Positions 29,289-38,192 of a stretch of DNA of 64,000 nt are shown piece after piece. Numbering within the stretch: the stretch's first letter is position 1; every line of letters starts with the position of its first letter. The position numbers and the translations under genes were made by a program. Where the stretch lies: the NCBI GenBank assembly GCA_019459285.1, contig JAIBEL010000007.1, forward strand, positions 1 to 64,000. The letters run 5' to 3'. This stretch comes from Rhizobium sp. (GTDB lineage Bacteria > Pseudomonadota > Gammaproteobacteria > Burkholderiales > Thiobacillaceae). The notes below the pieces were generated by a model, which did not search any database, was not told the origin of the DNA, and worked only from the letters and a program-made list of their open reading frames with translations.

Positions 29289-29383
29289 GGCGAGCCAGAG
29301 CCCCGGCACTGGCATCGGTCGCTGTGGCTGCTTCCTTCCGGACCTGACCCGATTCACAACTTAGCCATGCGGGGAGGCCCGCC
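29289..29383 (-). ncRNA. ffs: Signal recognition particle RNA (4.5S, small bacterial type)
   Basis: On the minus strand the invariant apical loop GGTCAGGTCCGGAAGGAAGC is present, and the 5' end GGCGGGCC pairs with the 3' end GGCTCGCC to close the long helix, giving about 95 nt. It binds Ffh to target membrane proteins. It lies immediately upstream of dnaX on the same strand, a location I recall for other betaproteobacteria. Exact ends are estimated from the terminal helix. Confidence 0.95.
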
Positions 29384-29409
29384 GTTTGCATTTTAACCCG
29401 GAAGCGCGT

Positions 29410-30486
29410 CTATTCCTCATCCGCCGGCACGGTCAGCCGGCGTTTTTTCACCGCATCGGCCAGCAGCCGCAGCAGCGGAACGGTGTCGTCCCAGCCGATG
29501 CAGGCGTCGGTGATCGACTTGGCGTATTCCAGCGACTGGCCGGCGACCAGATCCTGGCGCCCCGCGTTCAGGTGGCTTTCGATCATCGCGCCGATGATGC
29601 GGTTGTCGCCGCCGGCCACCTGGGCCGCCACGTCGGCCCCCACGTCCATCTGGCGCTGGAACTGCTTGCTCGAATTGGCGTGCGAGAAATCGATCATCAA
29701 CTGCTGGCGCAAGCCAGCCGACGCCAGTTCGCCGCACGCCAGATGGACGCTGGCCGCATCGTAATTGGGTGTCTTGCCGCCGCGCAGGATCACGTGCGTA
29801 TCCTCGTTGCCGGAGGTGCTGAACACGCCGACATGACCCGACTTGGTGATGGAAATGAAATGGTGGCGCGCCGCCGCTGCCTTGATCGCATCGACCGCGA
29901 TGCGCAAGCTGCCGTCGGTGCCGTTCTTGAAGCCGACCGGGCACGACAGCCCGGACGCCAGCTGGCGGTGAGACTGCGATTCGGTGGTGCGTGCGCCGAT
30001 GGCCCCCCAGCTCACCAGATCGGCGATGTATTGCGGCGAAATCAGGTCGAGGAACTCGGTCGCGCACGGCAGGCCGATCTCGTTGACTTCCAGCAACAGC
30101 TTGCGCGCCAGCCGCAGGCCCTCGTTGATGTCGAAGCTCTCGTCCAGGTGCGGATCGTTGATCAGCCCCTTCCAGCCCACGGTAGTGCGCGGTTTCTCGA
30201 AATACACGCGCATCACGATGATGAGCTCGTGCGCCAGCTCGTCGGCCAGCGGCTTCAGCTTGCGAGCATAATCGAGCGCCGCGGCCGGATCGTGGATGGA
30301 ACAAGGGCCGACGACGATGAACATGCGGTCGTCCGCCCCCCGCAGCACGTCGTGGATGGCACTGCGCGCATGGGCCACGTGGGCCAGAACGGTTTCGTTG
30401 GCGCGCAGTTCGCGCATGACCTGCATCGGGGCGAGCAGTTCGCCGCTTTGCTCGATGCGGGTGTCGTCGGTTCGGGTGGCAGACAT
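29410..30486 (-). CDS. aroG: 3-deoxy-7-phosphoheptulonate (DAHP) synthase, class I
   Basis: A 358-residue enzyme joining phosphoenolpyruvate and erythrose 4-phosphate, the entry to aromatic amino-acid synthesis. Class I motifs are intact: VVGPCSIHDPAAAL, RVYFEKPRTTVGWKGLINDPHLD, GARTTESQSHRQLASGLSCPVGFKNGTDG and the metal-binding end VAGGDNRIIGAMIES. ATG at 30486 gives the usual N-terminus. A Phe/Tyr leader peptide and an intrinsic terminator lie upstream (30529-30648), implying attenuation. Whether the enzyme itself is Phe- or Tyr-inhibited cannot be read with confidence; the symbol aroG is used for the family. Confidence 0.95.
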   Translation of the reverse strand: MSATRTDDTRIEQSGELLAPMQVMRELRANETVLAHVAHARSAIHDVLRGADDRMFIVVGPCSIHDPAAALDYARKLKPLADELAHELIIVMRVYFEKPRTTVGWKGLINDPHLDESFDINEGLRLARKLLLEVNEIGLPCATEFLDLISPQYIADLVSWGAIGARTTESQSHRQLASGLSCPVGFKNGTDGSLRIAVDAIKAAAARHHFISITKSGHVGVFSTSGNEDTHVILRGGKTPNYDAASVHLACGELASAGLRQQLMIDFSHANSSKQFQRQMDVGADVAAQVAGGDNRIIGAMIESHLNAGRQDLVAGQSLEYAKSITDACIGWDDTVPLLRLLADAVKKRRLTVPADEE

Positions 30487-30528
30487 GTTCAGGCTCCGGT
30501 TGGTGTGCTTCGATCGCGGCGGCTTAAA

Positions 30529-30557
30529 CAAAAAAACCGCCAGCGGGCTGGCGGTTT
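30529..30557 (-). terminator. Intrinsic terminator/attenuator ahead of aroG
   Basis: On the minus strand AACCGCCAG-CCCG-CTGGCGGTT is followed by an uninterrupted run of seven T. It lies between the leader peptide stop (30580) and the aroG ATG (30486). A GGCGGT at 30593-30598, inside the leader-peptide coding sequence, duplicates the 3' arm and can pair with ACCGCC of the 5' arm, giving an alternative antiterminator. Confidence 0.85.
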
Positions 30558-30579
30558 CGTCAAGGCGTTGCTGCTCGTC

Positions 30580-30648
30580 TCAGCGCCTCCCGACCGCCTG
30601 CGGCGTGGGATAAAAGCGGCTAAAAAAGAACTTTGCGGCACAATTCAT
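30580..30648 (-). CDS. Phe/Tyr-rich leader peptide of the aroG attenuator
   Basis: A 22-residue open frame containing KFFFSRFYPTP: four Phe and one Tyr codon within eight residues. It ends about 23 bases before the terminator hairpin, and its last codons include the GGCGGT antiterminator arm. A small CGCC-GCA-GGCG hairpin (30595-30605) could act as the protector. A ribosome stalled on the Phe/Tyr codons would cover the CGCC arm, freeing GGCGGT to pair with the terminator. The ribosome-binding site is weak, and translation is inferred. Confidence 0.6.
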   Translation of the reverse strand: MNCAAKFFFSRFYPTPQAVGRR

Positions 30649-30779
30649 GCATGGGAGTCTACCAAAATCAGGCGGAGTCCGCCAAGTGCCTTCCAGCCCG
30701 GCGGGTTCGCCCTGAACTGGACAGCACGACCGGGCCGTTGTATTGAGCAGGTGGGGAAAAATCAAGGGAAAGTGTGGAA

Positions 30780-33700
30780 ATGATGGCTAACGCGACAGAC
30801 AACCAACATACCGGCCAGGAATTGCGGCGCGACCGACGCTTCCAGGTTTCACAGGCCGCCATTATCACGCAACCGGGATACACGGAAATCGCCTGCGAGA
30901 TTCGCGATTTCTGCCAGGGCGGCCTGTTTCTCAAGTTCACCAACCCCGAAGCGGCGATCACCGCGCTGGCCAAGCGCGCCGATGCTGCGGTGGAAATCGT
31001 CTTCACCCCGGTGTCGATCAGTACGTCCCAGACCTTCCGGGTGCCTGCGCAGCTCAAGCGCCTGAGCCCACTCGGGGTCGGAGTTGCGTTTGCCCGCCAG
31101 CCGGTCGACGCGCTGCGTGCACTGCAAAGGCTGCGTATGGCGGGACACCGGCAAAAACTGGCTGCCCTGCCGACCTCCGCTGCACACCCCCATCTGCGCG
31201 AAGCCAGTACCACCCTGCTGAGCGAGACCCTGTTCCAGGTGCACGACCAGATCATGCGTGTACTGGGCGACAAACTGAGCGCCGCAGCCGTGCAGGCATC
31301 CGGCATTGCCGAACACAGCGGCCTGCTGAGCGCCGTGCATGAATTCGCCAATCACGGCCCGGCCGTGCAGACCCGCTTTGTGCAAGGCGTGCTCGATGCA
31401 CTGAAACAGGCACGGCCGGTCCAGACCCAGGCCACCCGCGACACCATGGACGGTGGATTGGCACTGGTCGACGAACTGGATTTCGAAGACTGGCTTGCCA
31501 CTTCGAGCGAGGCCAACAAGCTGGAAGAGCAGTTTCGCGAACAGCTTTCGGACATCGAGCCCCGCATCGGCCAGCTGTTCGGTTTCGCCTGCGATCACAA
31601 CAACAACCCCTTCGGTCCGGCGGTGATCGGTCATGCCTATCGGGGTGCATTGCAGGACGTGTCGGTGCTGGCCAAGGCGCGCCAAGTCGCCTACGTCACA
31701 CTGCGCGATGTGTTGACCGAGTTGCTGGCGCCGTTGTATGCCGAACTGCTGGCCCTGTTGCCCGTTTCGCAGGCCGAGGTCGAGCGCCATAAACCTGCCG
31801 CCGTGTCGCCACAGCATGCCGCCACCCCGGCCAGCGATGAGGCGTCGTCCCCGGCGCAGCCTGAGGGCCTGGCATCGTCGCCTTCCACCCAGCCGCGCGG
31901 CACGCTCAACCGCCTGGCCGGCTCGCTGCTGGACTTTTTCCGCGGCCAGCCGCCTGCGCCTGGTGCCGCACCCCCTACGGACGTAACGGGCACCCCCGCC
32001 GCAGGCGGCGCCATGCCAGGTTATGCCCCGCAATCCCAAGGGATGCCGGCTGCTGCGGGCGCTGGCGGCGGCGCGGCTGGCCAGGCCATGATGCCCGGCG
32101 CACCCGGCATCGCCCACTCACCGGTGCTGCAGCGTCTGGCTGCCGCCGGTGCCCTGCCCCCGGCCGTTACCCATGAAATGCAGCGTTCGGTCGACATGTT
32201 CGGCGCGCTGTTCGACACCATGCATGCCGAGAAATCGGTCAGCGAAGGCATGCGGCCGTTTTTCCAGCAGCTGGAAACCAGCCTCATCAAGCTGGCGATG
32301 GCCGATCCGGAATTCCTCGCCTCGCCTGCCCACCCCGCACACAAGGTACTGAACACCCTCGACCGCATCAGCATGGTGGCCGGCGACGACGGCAAGATCA
32401 CGGATGCACGTCTGCTGCGGCTGATGAGCCGTTGGACCGATCGCATCAACGCCGAGGCCGACAAGAATCCGGGGGTGTTCGAGGAAGCGCGCACCCAGCT
32501 GGAGCGCGTGGTCAAGCCGCTGCTGCATGAGCGTGCCGCGCGCGTGTTCCGCCTGCAGGAAATGTGCGAAGGCCGCCAGCGCGCCGAGGTCGTCAAGCAG
32601 CGCATCCTGCGCGATCTGCTGAAGCGGCTGGAGAACGAGCGGGCGGTGCCGAATGCCGTCATCGAACTGCTGAACGGCGGCTGGCGCAATGTGCTGCTGA
32701 TCGCCGAGATGCGCCACGGCGTCGACAGCGACGAAGCACGCGAGGCCTGGCAGGTGTTGCAGCAGCTGTGTACCTGGCTGGATGCGGACCCGACCGAGCC
32801 GCCCACGACCACCCAGATCCAGGCCCTGCTGCAGCAGATCGACCAGGCCCTGACCCACGTCTGCGCCGACAAATTCGCCCAGGACCGCATCGTCGATCAA
32901 CTTGCCGCCGCCCTGCTCGACGAAGGCAAATCGCAACATCAGCGCACCTCCGTCGCCGCCCGCCTTGACGATGCGGCCAGCGAACCCCTCTCCGAGGCGC
33001 AGGACAACCTGGCCGAACGCCTGCGCGTCGGCGACTGGCTGCAGTTCAAGTCGCTCGAAGCCCCGCTCAACCTGATCTGGATCGGCGACCAGCCGCCGGT
33101 GTATGTCTTCGCCAATTACCGCGGCATCAAGAAGCTCGACCTCAAGCGCCAGGACCTGCTGCAGTCCCTGGAAGGCGGCGAAGCGCAATGGACCGAGGAT
33201 CTGGAACTGCCGCTGATGGATCGTTCCTACAGCGCGATGATCCAGAAAATGCAGCGCGACCTGCTGTGGCAGGCGTCCCACGACCCCGCCACCGGCCTCG
33301 CCAATCGCAAGAGCTTCTTCCGCGCCATCCGCCGCAACTGGCTGCGCAGCCAGGCGGCCGACAGCGGCTACGCCATCGGCGTGATCCAGTTCGACATCAG
33401 CAAGCCCACGGGCGAAACCGCGGGCGTCGAGATCCGCACGCCCATCCTGCGCGATTACGCCCAGATCATGCCCACGCTGTTGCCGCCCAATGCACTGCTT
33501 GCACGCTCCGGCGAATCCGGCATCGCATTCTGGATCGAGGCGGCCGGCCAGGCCTCGGCCCAGGCGCAGACCGAAGCCCTGCTGCACGCTCTGACCGCTC
33601 ACCCCCAGGAAATCAGCGGCACCCGCTACCGCGTGCAGCCTGCGGCCGGCCTGGCCTGGGCGCGCGACTGCATCACTCCCGAGATCTACTACGACAACGC

Positions 33701-34538
33701 CAACGCCGCCTGCGCGCGCGCGCGCGAGTCGGACATGTCCGTCGTCCAGTACGACAGCGAAGCCGACGAGAGCGGCGTGCTGGCGCTGGCCGAATGGGCG
33801 CATGAGCTGACCGCCATCCTCGCCAGCAACCAGCTCAGCCTCAACTGCCAGCCGGTGGCCGCCGCGGCCGATGCCGCACGGACCCCGCTGTATTACGAAG
33901 TCCTGTTGCATCCCACCGCGGAAGGCGAACGCAGCATCGCCACGCGCGACCTGATTGCCGTGGCCGAACGCCTGCAGCGCATCACCGAGATCGACCGCTG
34001 GGTGGTGCGTCATGTCCTGCAGTGGATGCGTGCGCACAGCGACACGCTCGCCCGGATCGGCGGCCTGTCGATCAACCTGTCCGGACAATCGGTCACCAAT
34101 CCGCTGTTCCTGAAATACCTGCAGGCCGAACTGGCGCGCGGCGACCTCCCCGGCAACAAGCTCATCTTCGAGATCAGCGAAGCCGACGCCGTCGAAGGCC
34201 ACGCGCAGACCCAGCTGTTCATGCGCCAGCTGCAACGCCACGGTTGCCGCTTCACGCTGGACGAGTTTGGCGCCGGCAACAGCTCCTACACCAGCCTAAA
34301 GAGCATGAAGCTGGATTACCTGAAGATCGATCGCGCGCTGGTGCGCGAAATCGGCACCAGCATGATCGACGAGGCACTGGTGCGCTCCATCCTGGAAACC
34401 GGGAGTTTCCTTGAGATCAAGACGGTGGCGGGATTTGTCGAGAACGAAGAGGCGTTGGCCAAGCTGGCGGAGATGGGGGTGGATTGTGTGCAGGGGTATT
34501 TGATTGGGGAGCCGAGGGCGCTGGAGAGTTTGGGCTGA
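30780..34538 (+). CDS. Large PilZ-DUF1631-GGDEF-EAL protein with degenerate catalytic motifs
   Basis: About 1250 residues. The N-terminus carries a PilZ-like c-di-GMP motif (LRRDRRFQVSQ, then CEIRDFCQGGLFLKF). The DUF1631 region spans about 130-800 and includes a Pro/Ala/Gly-rich linker near 345-450. A GGDEF-like domain (about 835-1000) has DPATGLANRKSFF but GESGI in place of GGDEF. An EAL-like domain (about 1015-1254) has EVLL instead of EALL and DEFGAG instead of DDFGTG. The protein therefore probably senses c-di-GMP without making or degrading it, perhaps linking it to pili. That is inference from motifs. Starts at GTG 30774 and ATG 30780 or 30783 are all possible. Confidence 0.8.
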   Translation: MMANATDNQHTGQELRRDRRFQVSQAAIITQPGYTEIACEIRDFCQGGLFLKFTNPEAAITALAKRADAAVEIVFTPVSISTSQTFRVPAQLKRLSPLGVGVAFARQPVDALRALQRLRMAGHRQKLAALPTSAAHPHLREASTTLLSETLFQVHDQIMRVLGDKLSAAAVQASGIAEHSGLLSAVHEFANHGPAVQTRFVQGVLDALKQARPVQTQATRDTMDGGLALVDELDFEDWLATSSEANKLEEQFREQLSDIEPRIGQLFGFACDHNNNPFGPAVIGHAYRGALQDVSVLAKARQVAYVTLRDVLTELLAPLYAELLALLPVSQAEVERHKPAAVSPQHAATPASDEASSPAQPEGLASSPSTQPRGTLNRLAGSLLDFFRGQPPAPGAAPPTDVTGTPAAGGAMPGYAPQSQGMPAAAGAGGGAAGQAMMPGAPGIAHSPVLQRLAAAGALPPAVTHEMQRSVDMFGALFDTMHAEKSVSEGMRPFFQQLETSLIKLAMADPEFLASPAHPAHKVLNTLDRISMVAGDDGKITDARLLRLMSRWTDRINAEADKNPGVFEEARTQLERVVKPLLHERAARVFRLQEMCEGRQRAEVVKQRILRDLLKRLENERAVPNAVIELLNGGWRNVLLIAEMRHGVDSDEAREAWQVLQQLCTWLDADPTEPPTTTQIQALLQQIDQALTHVCADKFAQDRIVDQLAAALLDEGKSQHQRTSVAARLDDAASEPLSEAQDNLAERLRVGDWLQFKSLEAPLNLIWIGDQPPVYVFANYRGIKKLDLKRQDLLQSLEGGEAQWTEDLELPLMDRSYSAMIQKMQRDLLWQASHDPATGLANRKSFFRAIRRNWLRSQAADSGYAIGVIQFDISKPTGETAGVEIRTPILRDYAQIMPTLLPPNALLARSGESGIAFWIEAAGQASAQAQTEALLHALTAHPQEISGTRYRVQPAAGLAWARDCITPEIYYDNANAACARARESDMSVVQYDSEADESGVLALAEWAHELTAILASNQLSLNCQPVAAAADAARTPLYYEVLLHPTAEGERSIATRDLIAVAERLQRITEIDRWVVRHVLQWMRAHSDTLARIGGLSINLSGQSVTNPLFLKYLQAELARGDLPGNKLIFEISEADAVEGHAQTQLFMRQLQRHGCRFTLDEFGAGNSSYTSLKSMKLDYLKIDRALVREIGTSMIDEALVRSILETGSFLEIKTVAGFVENEEALAKLAEMGVDCVQGYLIGEPRALESLG

Positions 34539-35058
34539 GGCTTGGTCCGTCATTACGAGCATCCGTAGGGCATAAACTCTGCGAAGCAATCCAGTTGCAT
34601 GCGCTGAGCGGATGCTCGCAAGATGCACCAACTTCAGCCCGTTCGCCCTGAGCTTGTCGAAGGGCATACTCCCCGCACCGTTCGCGCTGAGCCTGTCGAA
34701 GCGCTGTTGGCAGTAGCGGGTTCTTCGCAAGACTGCTGACCCTTGGCCGGGGGTAGCCCGGCAGCTAGTCACTTTCTTTTGTCTCGCCAAAAGAAAGTAA
34801 CCCAAGAAAAGGCGACCCCGACATCCCCGAATTCCCGGAAATCGAGCCCGCCGGACGGGCGGCGAAGAACTCGCCCCGCCTTGCTGTTTTTGATTTGGTT
34901 TTTTGTGGGCGGGACTCAAACACCTTCGCCGCTGATCCGTCCGCCAGGCTCAATTTTCGGCGGGGCTGTAAGGGGAACAAGTCAAAAACAGAATGGCACC
35001 CAGACTGCAAAAACATTGTGCAGATCCTTCTCTGCGTTGCTCCTGTCCGGCTAGCAAT
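34539..35058. repeat. Gene-free stretch of interspersed repeats
   Basis: No gene is credible here. It holds CGTCATTACGAGC (34548-34560) with GCGAAGCAATCCAG (34581-34594), two palindromic units at 34641-34665 and 34680-34704 sharing TTCG(C)CTGAGC(T/C)TGTCGAAG, and dispersed hairpin repeat copy B at 34767-34825. A further inverted-repeat-rich segment (about 34840-35000) resembles the layout inside 1-490. All are of types I recall as common intergenic repeats in Pseudomonadota. Confidence 0.65.
34767..34825 (+). repeat. Dispersed hairpin repeat, copy B
   Basis: AGTCACTTTCTTTTG and CAAAAGAAAGTAACC form a hairpin followed by CAAGAAAAGGCGACCCC. Over about 50 bases it is nearly identical to the reverse complement of 395-455, and its right half also matches 1-48. 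The three copies mark this as a dispersed family. Confidence 0.7.
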
Positions 35059-35649
35059 CTACTGATTCACTGGAACTGGCACGGGCGTCTTCACTATTGA
35101 AGAACGTATTGCCCGGCCAAAGCCTTCATCCTCGGATCTATCTAAGAAATAGATTTTTCCTAAGTCCTTGCTAACAACACCCTCCACGATAGCCAAACCG
35201 AGCGATGCCCCGACAATTGCCCCCCGCAGGCCTCGACAAAATCCGCTCAGCAGTTTGATATTGACTTAAGTAGAGATCGAGACTTTCCGAGGTCTGCGGC
35301 GCCATGTCGAAATACGCATATATCAGCGGTGAAGCGTTCAAGTCGTAAGGCACCCAAACGCCACCCATCCGTGCGGAAACGAAGTTGCCGGTTCTTTCGC
35401 CTGTAACCCAAACCGGGTGCCCGTTGCCACGATAAAAGACACCAGCATCATTCGTTTTCTCCGCCCTATAAATTCCTGGCGCAAGCCCAAAGTTTGCCCT
35501 TTCTGAAATCAAGCCGACCACTTTCGAATAAGAAACAGCCTGAGTCAAAACGACAACTTCATCACGCGAAGCTGGCCTCAGCGCGTCAGGCGCAATTAGT
35601 CCGGACGAGCAACCAGACAGGGGAACTAGCGCAAAAAAGCGACTCTCAT
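35059..35649 (-). pseudogene. Lipoprotein gene broken by two homopolymer indels
   Basis: The central frame (about 35226-35633) encodes LVPLSGCSSGLIAPDALRP onward but has no good start. In a second frame an ATG at 35649 reads MRVAF and then stops. Adding one T to the T6 run (35633-35638) joins them into the lipoprotein signal MRVAFFALVPLSGC. Near the other end, removing one G from the G6 run (35220-35225) replaces a poor tail with GAIVGASLGLAIVEGVVSKDLGKIYFLDR-type sequence, ending at 35059-35061. The two changes cancel, so head and tail share a frame. It is either a decayed gene or one affected by sequencing errors. Function unknown; it is lower in GC than its neighbours. Confidence 0.6.
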
Positions 35650-35724
35650 GAACAATGAACTCACCACGTTTGTAATTTACCGTGCAGGGGCTCAATTTCA
35701 GTTCGGTACCGCATCGCTAAGTAC

Positions 35725-37197
35725 CTACGCCGTCCCGCCAACCGTTAATCCATCAATCCGCAGCGTCGGCTGCCCCACGCCGACCGGCACGCTCTGCCCT
35801 TCCTTGCCGCAGGTGCCCACACCCGAATCCATCTCCATGTCGTTGCCGATCATCGACACGCGGGTCAGCACTTCGGGGCCGTTGCCAATGAGGGTGGCGC
35901 CTTTGACCGGATAGGTGATCTTGCCGTCTTCGATCATGTAGGCCTCGGCGGCGGAGAAGACGAATTTGCCGCTGGTGATGTCGACCTGGCCGCCGCCGAA
36001 GTTGACGGCGTAGAGACCGTTCTTCACCGAGGCGATGATTTCGTGGGGGTCCTTGTCGCCGCCGAGCATGAGGGTGTTGGTCATGCGCGGCATGGTGAGG
36101 TGCGCATACGACTCGCGCCTGGCGTTACCGGTGATGGGCATGCCCATCAATCTCGCGTTCATCATGTCCTGCATGTAGCCGGTGAGGATGCCGTCTTCGA
36201 TCAGCACGGTGCGCTGGGTAGGATTGCCTTCGTCGTCGACGTTCAAGGAACCGCGGCGCAGCGGGATGGTGCCGTCGTCGATGACGGTGACGCCGGGCGC
36301 GGCCACTCTTTCACCAATGCGGCCGGAGAACGCCGAGCTGCCTTTGCGGTTGAAGTCGCCTTCCAACCCATGACCGATCGCTTCGTGCAGCAGGATGCCG
36401 GGCCAGCCGGCGCCGAGGACGACGGTCATGCTGCCGGCGGGCGCGGGACGGGCGTCGAGGTTGACCATGGCCTGGTGCACGGCCTGGCGCGCGTATTTTT
36501 CGAGTAGGTCGGCGGTTAAAAAGCTGTCGCCGAAGCGGCCGCCGCCGCCGCCGGAGCCCTGCTCGCGGCGGCCGTCCTGTTCGGCGATGACCTGCAGCGA
36601 CAGGCGCACCAGCGGACGCACGTCGGCGGCCAGATGGCCGTCGGAACGTGCGATGAAGATGACTTCGTATTCGGAGGCGAGGCTCGCCATCACCTGGATG
36701 ACGCGCGGGTCCATCGCGCGCGCCTTTTTCTCCAGCCGCTCCAGCAGCGCGACCTTGTCGGCGTCGGCCAGCGAGACCAGCGGATCGACCGCGTTGTACA
36801 GCACGCGGCCTTCGCCGCGCTGCACCATGCCGAAGCTGCGGTTCTGCCCTGCGCGCGCAATCGCGCGGGTGGCATCGGCGGCGGCGCCGAGCGCATCGAG
36901 GCTGATGTCGTCGGAATAGGCGAACGCGGTCTTCTCGCCCGAGATCGCGCGCACGCCGACGCCCTGGTCGATGTTGAAGCTGCCGGATTTGACCTGGCCT
37001 TCTTCCAGGCTCCAGCCTTCGGAACGCGAGTACTGGAAATAGAGGTCGGCATAGTCGACGTCGTGCGTCAGCAGGCGGCCGAACACCGGGGCGAGCTTGT
37101 CGGCGTCGAGCCCGTTCGGCGTCAGCAGCGTGGCTTCGGCGGAATGGAACAGCTGCTCGGCGGTCTGGAGGGGTACGAAGGCGTCGGTTGGGTTCAT
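35725..37197 (-). CDS. tldD: Metalloprotease TldD
   Basis: A 490-residue protein that, with TldE/PmbA, degrades unfolded peptides and matures modified peptides such as microcins. The zinc site [11 protein letters not shown] is at about 260-270, and the C-terminal [40 protein letters not shown] signature is intact. ATG at 37197 gives [17 protein letters not shown]; the frame continues upstream but would overlap the next gene. It is transcribed with the nitrilase-family gene, 14 bases after it. Confidence 0.94.
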   Translation of the reverse strand: MNPTDAFVPLQTAEQLFHSAEATLLTPNGLDADKLAPVFGRLLTHDVDYADLYFQYSRSEGWSLEEGQVKSGSFNIDQGVGVRAISGEKTAFAYSDDISLDALGAAADATRAIARAGQNRSFGMVQRGEGRVLYNAVDPLVSLADADKVALLERLEKKARAMDPRVIQVMASLASEYEVIFIARSDGHLAADVRPLVRLSLQVIAEQDGRREQGSGGGGGRFGDSFLTADLLEKYARQAVHQAMVNLDARPAPAGSMTVVLGAGWPGILLHEAIGHGLEGDFNRKGSSAFSGRIGERVAAPGVTVIDDGTIPLRRGSLNVDDEGNPTQRTVLIEDGILTGYMQDMMNARLMGMPITGNARRESYAHLTMPRMTNTLMLGGDKDPHEIIASVKNGLYAVNFGGGQVDITSGKFVFSAAEAYMIEDGKITYPVKGATLIGNGPEVLTRVSMIGNDMEMDSGVGTCGKEGQSVPVGVGQPTLRIDGLTVGGTA

Positions 37198-37211
37198 GGC
37201 GATGTCCTGAA

Positions 37212-38177
37212 TTATTTGACGGCGGTCTCGCCCCCGGTCGGGGACACGCGCTTGGCCGGCACCCGGCGTTCCACCACATCGACTTCGATTTTCTGACACT
37301 GGATGAAGCGGTGTTTGAGCGCGGGCAGGCTCTTGCGCAGACTGGCCTGGTAAGCCGGGTTGAGGTTGGCGATGACGACGCCGGAACCGCGCGGCAGGCG
37401 GTCGAGCACCACGCCCCACGGGTCGACGATCATGCTGTCGCCGTGGGTTTCACGGCCCGACAGGTGGTAGCCGCCCTGCGCGGGCGCGATCACGTAGGCG
37501 AGGTTCTCGATCGCGCGTGCGCGGATCAGGGTCTCGAAGTGCGCGCGGCCGGTGGTGGCGGTGAACGCCGACGGCACCACGATGATGTCGACGTCCGGCA
37601 TGGCGCGGTACAGCTCGGGGAAGCGCAGGTCGTAGCAGACCGACAGGCCGATGCGGCCGAACGGGCTGTTGATGACGACGACCTTGTCGCCCGGCTCGAT
37701 CAGCTTGGCTTCCTGGTAGTGTTCGTTGCCGAGGTCGAGGCCGAACAGGTGGATCTTGTCGTAGCGCGCCACCAGCTTGCCGCGTTCGTCGTACACCAGG
37801 CAGCTGTTGCGCACCTTGTTCGCCGTGCTGGCCTCCAGCGGCACCGAACCGCCGACCAGCCAGATATGGTGTTTCTTCGCCGTGCGCGCGAGGAATGCCT
37901 GGATCGGGCCGTGGCCTTCGGCCTCGCGCACCTTCACCACATCGGCGTCCTTCATCCCCATGATGCAGAAAAACTCCGGCAGCACGATCATGCGCGCGCC
38001 CGCCTCGACCGCCAGCTCGATGAGACGTTCGGCTTCGGCCAGATTGGCAGACACATTCGGGCCCGACGCCATCTGGATGGCCGCCACGCGCACGGTGCCC
38101 GCCTGCGGGGCCGGCTTCTTGACTTGCGCCCCACGGGAGCGGGCAACGGTGGTTTTAACGGGTTTTTTTGTTGGCAT
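37212..38177 (-). CDS. Carbon-nitrogen hydrolase, Nit1/nitrilase family
   Basis: A 321-residue enzyme. The catalytic triad is visible: Glu in IVLPEFF, Lys in [11 protein letters not shown] and Cys in [13 protein letters not shown]. The Nit1/Nit2 branch repairs deaminated glutathione or hydrolyses omega-amides. The N-terminal ~25 residues are Lys/Arg-rich and unusual. It lies between the YhdP-like gene and tldD, a linkage I recall in betaproteobacteria. Confidence 0.9.
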   Translation of the reverse strand: MPTKKPVKTTVARSRGAQVKKPAPQAGTVRVAAIQMASGPNVSANLAEAERLIELAVEAGARMIVLPEFFCIMGMKDADVVKVREAEGHGPIQAFLARTAKKHHIWLVGGSVPLEASTANKVRNSCLVYDERGKLVARYDKIHLFGLDLGNEHYQEAKLIEPGDKVVVINSPFGRIGLSVCYDLRFPELYRAMPDVDIIVVPSAFTATTGRAHFETLIRARAIENLAYVIAPAQGGYHLSGRETHGDSMIVDPWGVVLDRLPRGSGVVIANLNPAYQASLRKSLPALKHRFIQCQKIEVDVVERRVPAKRVSPTGGETAVK

Positions 38178-38192
38178 GGTCGGATTCCACAA

